A DNA stretch of 49,475 bases from UBA4923 sp964486135 (GTDB lineage Bacteria; Bacillota; Clostridia; Saccharofermentanales; DTU023): assembly GCA_964486135.1 (NCBI GenBank), contig CAZAKT010000010.1, positions 1-49,475 on the forward strand, written 5' to 3'. The first letter of the stretch is position 1, and every line of letters starts with the position of its first letter. The translations under genes were made by a program, and so were the position numbers. Below, piece by piece: positions 43,061 through 49,475 of this stretch. The notes beneath the pieces were generated by a model. The model made no database searches. It was not told the DNA's origin and saw only the letters and a list, made by a program, of their open reading frames with translations.

Positions 43061-43433
43061 ATCCGTTAAATTAAATAGGTATTACCTAACACTCATATTA
43101 GTATTATTATTTCCAATTCCCTAAAAATGCTCAATTATGGAGACAATGCCATAGAAGACCTCCATTGTCAAGCGAATTTCACAACAATTTATGGATATTG
43201 CCCCATATTTTCAAGATATTCACCAAAAATCAACAAATTGAGTGGAAAAGCTCTATTGCCAGAGAAAATAAGTAATATTTCTATTAGATTCTTTTACCTG
43301 GAATTTTGCTGGCCGGGGATTGTCCGCAAATAATGGCAATAATAATTAAGCATGACAGCGAATCATAAAGAGGACAAAACCATCGAATGGAATACCGAAG
43401 GATAGGGATACGGTCTATTCTCAGATAAGTATC
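43061..43433. other. AT-rich intergenic stretch
   Basis: About 370 bases, markedly more AT-rich than the coding regions, between the conserved element and the terminator of the 43503 gene. No supported gene, no tRNA and no repeat were seen. Short open frames on both strands have no ribosome site. Confidence 0.55.
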
Positions 43434-43475
43434 CTCAAAAGATGAGGGCTCCCCGGCGATCACCGGAGAGCCCTC
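43434..43475 (-). terminator. terminator of the 43503 surface gene
   Basis: Minus strand: GAGGGCTCTCCGG pairs with CCGGGGAGCCCTC (43444-43475) and runs into ATCTTTTGAG. Confidence 0.85.
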
Positions 43476-43502
43476 CATCCTTATTTCGGTCTGTATGAAA
43501 GA

Positions 43503-45026
43503 TCAGACTACTTTCTTCTTCACCAGCCCACGCCTTCCAAGCCAGGCCAGGCAAAGGGCCAGGAAGGTCAGGCAGGAGCCTGCCAGGAGGAAGGGCTTAC
43601 CTTCCCCGGTCGCAATGACCTTCACATCTTTCACATCCGAATTGCCCAGGATCTTATCGCCACCCAGGGAATCATCAGTTTCCTGACTAGCCTGAGCCAG
43701 CTTGCTGGGTGTTTCGTATATGAATTCAAAGGTAAGCGACTGGCCCAGTACCATCTCACCCTGGGCCTTATCAACTACCTGGCCGTTACATCTGATCTCC
43801 TTCAAGTTCGAATCATCCGATGGCAGGATACTGAAGGGGGTACCCTCTTTAATATCACCAGAAACCCAAGTCTGATCTCCTTTGAGGATGAAGGGAGTTA
43901 AGGCCTTCCGGATCTCGGTAGGATTCTTCCCTTGCTGTTCATCCCCTGGGAGTGGCAGTCGGCTGGGAATTAATTCTTCCCTTCCAATACTTTGCCTTCC
44001 AGGCAATAAGGGTTCTATGGCCAGCTCCAGCTCCAGGGTATAGTGGCGGATTTGGCCGGGGTCCTCACCGCCTAAGAAGGTCTGCTTGACCGAGAGTTGG
44101 CCGGGGTCAATTGTTTTAGTGTTGGTCACTATGACTTGGGTAGTTTCCTTGGCCTGAATCTTCAGATCATCAATGACACCGCCCGGGGCCGAGCGAGGTC
44201 TGAGTCCTTCCTGCCCTCCCATCCTATAGGTTACCTGGTAGCCTTCAACGTCCTGTTCCTCGATCTTGTAGGTCCCACGCGGAAGCTCTATTGGAGCGGA
44301 CGCTTCACCCGCCTTGACCGAAACATCGCAGACTTCCTCATATAACCGGACCAGCCCGCCGTCTTCGCCTATCGGGGGTATTCGTCCTGTCCCAAAACCA
44401 AGAGAATTGTCCGAGCCCTGGCTGGCCTGTTCCAGGGGATCAAATACCAGCTTGCTGATGACAAAGTTGAAATCTTTCTGGCTGTCCTCCCCTTCCAGGA
44501 CCTTCTCAATTACCATATAACCATCGTTGTCATGTATCGACATACCTCCTCCACCAGTCCCGCCAGAATCATCATCCAGCAAGTCGCCCGAGCCCTTGTC
44601 GATACCTTCTTCCTGACCCATACCTGGTCTGTTCGCAGGCTCCCCTCCTCTCAAGGGAAGTCCCCCCTCTTCCATTCCAGACAAGCCCGATGCCTGGGAG
44701 GGAAGCGCGGATCCCTCTGTCTCTTCCATCTGGCCCAGGTCATCAGGGGGACCTGTTTCTTCCGGGCCTCCCTCTGCTCCCGGGGACTGACCCAGGTCAG
44801 CCAGGGTTGGCAACAGAGGAGGATCTTCCCTCCCATCTCCTTCCTCTCCCAAGGACAGACCAAGGGCTTCCCCCTCATCCGGGAGAAGTCCAGGCTCTTC
44901 CAATTCCGGCAAATCTGTCGCCGATACTTCGGAAGATGTAATGGGAATGGCAGCGGTCAGAAGGACCACAACAAGCAGGAGTATCAGTGGGAGAATTCTT
45001 TTATGGGTTTTTATTCGTCTTGTCAC
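43503..45026 (-). CDS. surface protein with acidic N-terminal region and VIATGE signal
   Basis: 507 residues from a GTG at 45026 (AGAGAGG upstream). Signal segment ILPLILLLVVVLLTAAIPITSS; residues 40-165 are a low-complexity Glu/Asp/Gly/Pro stretch with no fold apparent. Then two domains of the same kind as in the 41146 gene: YMVIEKVLEGEDSQKDFNF (from about 168) and LSVKQTFLGGEDPGQI (from about 316). The C-terminus VIATGE (470-475), helix LLAGSCLTFLALCLAWLG, and tail RRGLVKKKVV have the sortase-signal layout, but the Pro of LPXTG is Ile. Followed by a terminator. Confidence 0.78.
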   Translation of the reverse strand: MTRRIKTHKRILPLILLLVVVLLTAAIPITSSEVSATDLPELEEPGLLPDEGEALGLSLGEEGDGREDPPLLPTLADLGQSPGAEGGPEETGPPDDLGQMEETEGSALPSQASGLSGMEEGGLPLRGGEPANRPGMGQEEGIDKGSGDLLDDDSGGTGGGGMSIHDNDGYMVIEKVLEGEDSQKDFNFVISKLVFDPLEQASQGSDNSLGFGTGRIPPIGEDGGLVRLYEEVCDVSVKAGEASAPIELPRGTYKIEEQDVEGYQVTYRMGGQEGLRPRSAPGGVIDDLKIQAKETTQVIVTNTKTIDPGQLSVKQTFLGGEDPGQIRHYTLELELAIEPLLPGRQSIGREELIPSRLPLPGDEQQGKNPTEIRKALTPFILKGDQTWVSGDIKEGTPFSILPSDDSNLKEIRCNGQVVDKAQGEMVLGQSLTFEFIYETPSKLAQASQETDDSLGGDKILGNSDVKDVKVIATGEGKPFLLAGSCLTFLALCLAWLGRRGLVKKKVV

Positions 45027-45085
45027 TACGATTACCTCTCTAATCGGGGCCAGTCAAAAGACCATGCCTCGAATTCGATTAGAAT

Positions 45086-45135
45086 TATTCAACCGTTATG
45101 ACAACTGGATATATATTCACTATTCAACGAATAGT
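45086..45135 (-). promoter_or_regulatory. conserved upstream element, copy 2
   Basis: Contains the same 20 bases ATTCAACCGTTATGACAACT (45087-45106) and, 12 bases further, ACTATTC-AAC-GAATAGT (45119-45135). Lies 60 bases upstream of the GTG of the 43503 gene. On the minus strand TTGTCA falls within the conserved block and could be a -35 box. Confidence 0.6.
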
Positions 45136-45348
45136 ATTCGACGATGTTATAGATATCCTGTCTAAGCTTGATTTTAAGCCTATTTCAGCCCTGTATAAGC
45201 CAGACAACTGGAAGATAACAAATCGAATCCTCTTTGTCAAGGGGGTAGGCCCTAATAGCGTATTATCAAGCTTTTAGATGAAAAGGGAGGTTTACGGAAG
45301 GAAAATTTCGATGTCATCAAAATATAAGAAGCTCAAATTTCGACCAGA
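45136..45348. other. AT-rich intergenic stretch before the terminator of the SPVTGE gene
   Basis: No supported gene. The intergenic stretch 45027-45418 as a whole holds conserved element copy 2, TTTAAGCCTATTTCA (45173-45187), which recurs upstream of the next surface gene (48010-48024), and a terminator. Confidence 0.55.
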
Positions 45349-45384
45349 TCAAAAAATTCCCCGGCCGATCCGACCGGGGAATTT
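45349..45384 (-). terminator. terminator of the 45419 surface gene
   Basis: Minus strand: AAATTCCCCGG pairs perfectly with CCGGGGAATTT (45354-45384) and the run of T follows at once. Confidence 0.92.
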
Positions 45385-45418
45385 CCTTTAACCCAGAAAA
45401 TTCAATCCAAAGATCAGT

Positions 45419-47776
45419 CTACGACCCCTGGCGGGACTTTGAGCGTTTGCCCAGGACCGCGGCTGCAGCTCCCAGCAGGAGCAAGAGGCTCCCCAGGAGG
45501 CTATAGGTAAGGAGTTCACCGGTCACGGGGCTCTTGTTGTCCTCATCCCCTTTGACGACACCGCCGTCGCCATCGATGATGTCCTCTTCACCACCGACAA
45601 TGGAAGCGGGTTCCAGAATCTCGAAGTCTCCCTTCTTGACCAGGACCCTGTAGTTGGGATTCTCCGTAAAGAGGGCGTCCAGCACCCCTGTGTACTTACC
45701 CACTGTCTCGTCTTTATTGGATCTGAAGTAGCTGATAATCCCCAGGTCACCTTCCGCCACCAGGCCCTCCACGGAAGCGGTGAAGACAGGATCATTCTCA
45801 TTAAGGGTCTTGCTGGCATCCGCCACAATAATGACCACGTCCTTGGCCAGGATTTCCAAGAGGCCCGGCTCATAGGTGATGGCATAGTTCCGGTTAACTG
45901 TCTTGTCGCCCTCCCTGATCACTGCATTGCTGACAAGATTAGGGAGGGTTCCAAAGTCGGTAAGACTTCCACTTACATCAAAGGAAGCGAGTTCATGGCC
46001 GTCAACCAGACCCTCAGCCCTAGCCCCCGCCGCCGAGAGCGGTGTCCCATCATACGCTCTGGAGCCGCTATCGGCCCTTATAATCAGGGGCCTTGGGGTG
46101 ACCTGAAGCAGGCCGTCCACATAGCTATACCAGTAGTTTTTCGTTACATCAAGGCCCTCGGCGTTTTCGATCCGGGCCTTGCGGACCACATTCCTCCTGC
46201 TGCCGACCCAGGTTTGCTGACCGTAATAGTCGGCTGAAGCCAGGACATGGCCCTCGACAAGACCCTCCGCTGTCGCCTCATGGCGGTAAAGCGGACTGCC
46301 GTCATATTCCTTGTTGTCATTGAGGGCCGTGATTGTAGCCGAGCGTTTTCTTACCCGGAGATTACCCTCATGGTACTTGATGTCATAGTTGGAGCTGACG
46401 TCCCTGTCACCCACCTTGATAACGGCAGCGCTGGGCACATTGGATGAGCTGCCAACGTCTTCCTGAAATCCTGTGACGGTGATGGAATCAAGCCTGTGCC
46501 CACTGACCAGGCCATTGACCCGGACACGGTCTTCCAAGAGAGGAGTACCGTCATAGACTTTTCCGGCGCTCCGGGCCGTGATATGGAGGCTACGCTTCCC
46601 GACCCTAAGCCAGCCCGACTTATAGGTGATGAAATAATTTTCCGTTACATCTTTGCCCTCTCCATCAACTATCACCGCATTTCGGGCCACATTCCTGCCG
46701 TTACCGACCCGGATCCGCTGTCCGGTGACTTGAACCGAATCCAATTTATGCCCGGTCACCAGATTAGTGGCAGTGGCTGAATCCTTTTGCAGGGCTGTCC
46801 CGTCATAGGTTTTGCTGGCGCTGTCAGCCGTGACCGTGATCTCACGCCCGGTGACCGTCAGGGTTCCAGGCTCCTCTGTAATGTCATATTCACTCGTGAC
46901 ATCCTCAGACCCCCGCATAATGGAAACGGAGGTCAGTACATTATCCTCTTCTCCCACGTCGATAATCGAACCAGATGTAGTCACTACCAGGCTATCGCCA
47001 TCTATAAGTTCCCCCGAGACTAATTCTCCTTCATTCAAGGAATGGGGCTCGCCGTCATAGGGCCAGCTCCCATCTTTTGCCTTGACCGTGATGGCGATGA
47101 GTTCGGGATCGGGATCAGCCAGGAATTCTCCCGTTGCGCAATCAAAAACGCCAGCCAGTAAATCACTTAAACCGTAGTCATTTGTGCCCCCTTCACTCGT
47201 GTTACCACCGGAAGGGGTGTTGGCATGGATGTCACTTATAGGAAAAGAAAATTTAGAATCGTTGAGAGTGATATTCCCAGCGCTTTGCTGATGAACGAGC
47301 CTTTGAGCCCGCACCTCGACATTGGACAGGGTGATGCTTCCTCCGCTGTAATTGTAAAAGACTCTTCCTGAAACGTGGGCGCCAGGACAAACAATTATCT
47401 TGATATTTTTCAAGGTCAGACTCCCACCGCTGACCGTGAATAGTCCCCAATCTCCCCTGATGACAAGGTAGTGGCCCCCGCCGTCGATCGTCTTATTTCC
47501 TCCAGAGATATTTATCGTGCCAGCGTCTATCACAATATCCGAAGTGAGCTCGGCCTCAACTTTCCCACTGACATTCAAGGCATCTATTAGACCTGCGGCA
47601 TTGCTGACCTCTTCATCCGCCCTTACTTCCACCGTCGACAAAAACGGTACCAGGCCGACAATCATTAGGAGGGCAAGCAGGAAGGCTGCCCAGGAGGCCG
47701 TCCTCTTCCCTTTAGTGTGATCTTTCATCTTCTTTTCCTTTTCCATTTCCTGATCCTTCATAATGAAAGCTGGCAT
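45419..47776 (-). CDS. surface protein with beta-helix region and five MBG-like repeats (SPVTGE signal)
   Basis: Up to 785 residues; the start may be the ATG at 47746 or 47728 (each with a good purine-rich site) rather than 47776. Signal segment AAFLLALLMIVGLVPFLSTVEVRA; residues 60-180 look like a parallel beta-helix (INISGGNKTIDGGGHYLVIRG, GGSLTLKNIKI, GGSITLSNVEV). Five repeats of about 84 residues follow, each with YDG near its start (Tyr240, 324, 408, 491, 575) and GLVxGHxLxS in four of them, as in MBG-type Ig-like domains; a sixth, divergent one ends near 720. SPVTGE (749-754), a helix and a basic tail form the sorting signal. Confidence 0.85.
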   Translation of the reverse strand: MPAFIMKDQEMEKEKKMKDHTKGKRTASWAAFLLALLMIVGLVPFLSTVEVRADEEVSNAAGLIDALNVSGKVEAELTSDIVIDAGTINISGGNKTIDGGGHYLVIRGDWGLFTVSGGSLTLKNIKIIVCPGAHVSGRVFYNYSGGSITLSNVEVRAQRLVHQQSAGNITLNDSKFSFPISDIHANTPSGGNTSEGGTNDYGLSDLLAGVFDCATGEFLADPDPELIAITVKAKDGSWPYDGEPHSLNEGELVSGELIDGDSLVVTTSGSIIDVGEEDNVLTSVSIMRGSEDVTSEYDITEEPGTLTVTGREITVTADSASKTYDGTALQKDSATATNLVTGHKLDSVQVTGQRIRVGNGRNVARNAVIVDGEGKDVTENYFITYKSGWLRVGKRSLHITARSAGKVYDGTPLLEDRVRVNGLVSGHRLDSITVTGFQEDVGSSSNVPSAAVIKVGDRDVSSNYDIKYHEGNLRVRKRSATITALNDNKEYDGSPLYRHEATAEGLVEGHVLASADYYGQQTWVGSRRNVVRKARIENAEGLDVTKNYWYSYVDGLLQVTPRPLIIRADSGSRAYDGTPLSAAGARAEGLVDGHELASFDVSGSLTDFGTLPNLVSNAVIREGDKTVNRNYAITYEPGLLEILAKDVVIIVADASKTLNENDPVFTASVEGLVAEGDLGIISYFRSNKDETVGKYTGVLDALFTENPNYRVLVKKGDFEILEPASIVGGEEDIIDGDGGVVKGDEDNKSPVTGELLTYSLLGSLLLLLGAAAAVLGKRSKSRQGS

Positions 47777-47943
47777 TCAAAAGACAGCTTCCGCCAGCAA
47801 ACATTCCCTGACGATCTTCGTTTTGGCACAGATTCGAACAAATGCTCGACATCAATGGAGCAATATTTTTACCTGCGGGCCGCTTATTATTCGCTTGATA
47901 TCACTAAAGCTTGAACAGGGTAATACAAGGCGCAACCTTTGAA

Positions 47944-47972
47944 ATATTGCCAGTTTATCGGTTAATTGTCAA
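47944..47972 (-). promoter_or_regulatory. promoter of the 45419 surface gene
   Basis: Minus strand: TTGACA (47967-47972), 17-base spacer, CAATAT (47944-47949). Confidence 0.7.
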
Positions 47973-47980
47973 TATAATTT

Positions 47981-48017
47981 GGCTTAAAATCTCTGTTATT
48001 TTCTAATAATTTAAGCC
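47981..48017. repeat. inverted repeat GGCTTAAA / TTTAAGCC
   Basis: Arms at 47981-47988 and 48010-48017, 21 bases apart, just upstream of the -35 box. Possible regulator site. Confidence 0.45.
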
Positions 48018-48162
48018 TATTTCACCAAAATCGTGATGAGATGGAGGCTGACTGACAAAGGCCAGTCCTAAATCTGTTGTAAGCCAATGAAAATGGGATT
48101 TGTGGGTCAATCTGAACTTGACAAACAGCCACACAAATCCGCGTCATCTGCTCAGAACTGCA

Positions 48163-48214
48163 AATCAAAAATAAATAAGCCGGGCCACTCCCAACCTACG
48201 GGAGAAGCCCGGCT
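48163..48214 (-). terminator. terminator of the 48264 surface gene
   Basis: Minus strand: AGCCGGGC ... GCCCGGCT (48178-48214) with inner CTCCC/GGGAG, followed by TTATTTATTTTTGA. Confidence 0.88.
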
Positions 48215-48263
48215 ATCCGTAACAACTACTACGACAAATCTTGCGCAGGCTCTGTGCTTTGCG

Positions 48264-49475
48264 TTATTTCACCGTTTTCCTTCTCAGAATCTGGAGCGCG
48301 AGCAAGGAAAGGGTTAGCAGGAGCGTCAAACTGGCTGCCCAAACATAGGCAGTTGTCTCACCCACAAGGGGAGCCTTCTCTCCACTTTCGGGCGTCTGTT
48401 CTTGAATACCTCCACCTTGGCCCGTGCCGGGCAAACCGCTCTCCGGACTGCCGCCAGCGGGAGGGTCGCCAGCGGGAGGGTCGCCAGATTCCGACTTGGT
48501 ATAAAGATTGGAATAGGCAATGACAAGGGGAGATCCGGTGGGTATTGATCCCTCTGCCCTGTCTCCCAGGATCTGGCCCGTCTGGACCGTATACTCATCA
48601 CCCTGGCCACTTTGAACAATAGAGTAACCCGTGCCTCCTGGCAGTTTCGGCGCCATCACGCTCGCGCCATGCTTTAAATCAAAGGAAGCAATCCCTGAAC
48701 TGAAGACCAGGTCACCGTAAACACCATTTATCAGTGGCCGGTCGAGTTCGAGAACGTAGGAGAAGAGTTTCGCCTTATCGGCACCCTCCCCGGTTACCAC
48801 GCAGCTGACGGTCAGACTGGTTCCTTTGAGGATTTCTATGACCGGGGCCCCCTCCTCTTCCCAATTGCGTGGATAGGCAACATAGGGGTCAGGGATATCC
48901 AGCGTTGGCGGCGGAATGTTCTGGCGGCTGACTCTGAAGGCAGGGTTGCCCGATTCATTGACAAATTTGCCGCCCGTCAGGACCAGATCCCCACCATAAA
49001 GGTTGATCACACCATCCTCTGCATCCTTACAGAGAAAGAGACCACCGGAAATCAGGCTATCGGAGTCTTGCTCATCAGAGGAATGAAAATTGAACATGGA
49101 GCCCCTGTCGACTGTGAAATTGCCGGCCTTGATCCGGAGCCTACCCTCCTGCTGCAAAGCAAAGGCTTGTTCCGAACTGAAAGTCCCATCATCAATCTCC
49201 AGAAGTCCCTCATTATGGAAGATGAAGTGTCCCGGGACATCAAGCTCTCCCTCATCCCCAGGCTCATCATCATCCGGTGTGGGTTGCCTTGCCCCACTTA
49301 GGGCAGTTATATCAAATTTGCCATTTACTACCCTGATGCTGGCTTTCAAGTCGTTATGGAAGATGAAGGCACCCCCTGCCTTGTAGTCATCACAATTTAT
49401 CTCCAGCTCTCCCTTATTATCAAGTATGAAGCCGAAAAAGCTTTGGAAATTACCTGAAAGGACAGTGATCTTTCC
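48264..49475 (-). CDS. surface protein, beta-helix repeats and APLVGE signal (N-terminus beyond window)
   Basis: The frame is open to the window end; a TTG at 49349 is not the true start because coding sequence continues upstream. The visible 403 residues contain a run of beta-helix-like rungs (FIFHNEGLLEIDDGTF, LQQEGRLRIKAGNF and others), then GASVMAPKLPGGTGYSIVQSG and a Gly/Pro/Ser linker made of a tandem DNA repeat (GDPPA twice). The C-terminus APLVGE, helix VWAASLTLLLTLSLLALQI and RRKTVK resembles a sorting signal with Val in place of Thr; an LPGTG lies 20 residues earlier. First of four in the array. Confidence 0.78.
   Translation of the reverse strand, partial: GKITVLSGNFQSFFGFILDNKGELEINCDDYKAGGAFIFHNDLKASIRVVNGKFDITALSGARQPTPDDDEPGDEGELDVPGHFIFHNEGLLEIDDGTFSSEQAFALQQEGRLRIKAGNFTVDRGSMFNFHSSDEQDSDSLISGGLFLCKDAEDGVINLYGGDLVLTGGKFVNESGNPAFRVSRQNIPPPTLDIPDPYVAYPRNWEEEGAPVIEILKGTSLTVSCVVTGEGADKAKLFSYVLELDRPLINGVYGDLVFSSGIASFDLKHGASVMAPKLPGGTGYSIVQSGQGDEYTVQTGQILGDRAEGSIPTGSPLVIAYSNLYTKSESGDPPAGDPPAGGSPESGLPGTGQGGGIQEQTPESGEKAPLVGETTAYVWAASLTLLLTLSLLALQILRRKTVK

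Larger units (their letters stand above)
47777..48162. other. intergenic region with promoter of the 45419 gene
   Basis: About 490 bases (47777-48263 overall) between two surface genes; AT-rich in its middle. It holds a promoter (47944-47972), an 8-base inverted repeat (47981-48017), the shared 15-mer TTTAAGCCTATTTCA (48010-48024) and the terminator of the next gene (48163-48214). I see no gene. The mRNA leader would be 160-190 bases long. Confidence 0.6.

Noticed and set aside
42575..43333. Several short plus-strand frames before the 41146 surface gene
   Set aside because: No ribosome sites, no domains; two overlap the start of the surface gene on the other strand.
43284..43478. 64-codon minus-strand frame covering a terminator
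   Set aside because: It includes the terminator hairpin of the 43503 gene at its start and has no ribosome site.
48087..48317. 76-codon plus-strand frame
   Set aside because: It runs through the terminator of the 48264 gene and has no recognisable domain.
1..49475. CRISPR arrays and insertion sequences
   Set aside because: No evenly spaced direct repeats and no transposase gene found.

Overview
The window looks like a GC-rich Bacillota genome, most likely Clostridia and anaerobic or fermentative. The evidence is a phosphotransbutyrylase/butyrate kinase pair, a hybrid-cluster protein, an N-terminally anchored ComEA, sortase-type surface proteins, TTGACA/TATAAT promoters with strong Shine-Dalgarno sites, and the UPF0735 ACT protein. 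No species can be named from the sequence. Four runs of N and a 55-base duplication around one of them show a draft scaffold.

Layout. (1) 1-30: 5' part of a tRNA with its own promoter. (2) 67-7179, minus strand: TetR/AcrR-type regulator, CoA-acylating aldehyde dehydrogenase, OFA-type transporter, butyrate kinase, phosphate butyryltransferase, NTF2-like protein and MFS exporter, in the order of transcription. Together they could take up or make an aldehyde, oxidise it to an acyl-CoA and recover ATP. (3) 7347-13663, minus: an oppBCDFA peptide-type ABC transporter ending in a bicupin gene. Its promoter has an almost perfect AcrR-type operator just downstream of the -10 box, which suggests that the neighbouring TetR protein controls it. 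(4) 13994-24009, minus: a housekeeping run of comEA, rsfS, a nadD-yqeK fusion, prfB, a membrane protein, an ACT protein, rdgB, a peptidase-M3-like protein without its zinc ligands, argS and a sugar nucleotidyltransferase. (5) 24159-31755: NYN/LOTUS RNase-like protein, SDR, a PP2C-like protein with key Asp residues missing, a DUF4349 lipoprotein, hcp with a small cupin, and an FGGY kinase. (6) 31873-32245: ssrA (tmRNA), followed by an AT-rich islet with an XRE-ImmA/IrrE gene and a broken PIN-domain gene. (7) 34149-41076: CorA-like transporter, catalase, lipoprotein, smpB, tsaD and a membrane-anchored alpha/beta hydrolase. (8) 41146-49475, minus: four consecutive surface-protein genes, each ending in an LPXTG-like sorting signal of unusual sequence, separated by AT-rich intergenic regions with strong terminators. 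Two of them share a conserved upstream element of about 50 bases.

The strongest candidates for something new are the aldehyde-to-acid ATP-yielding cluster with its AcrR-like control of an opp operon, the pseudo-peptidase and pseudo-phosphatase, and the surface-protein array with atypical sorting motifs and a shared regulatory element. No sortase gene is in the window.
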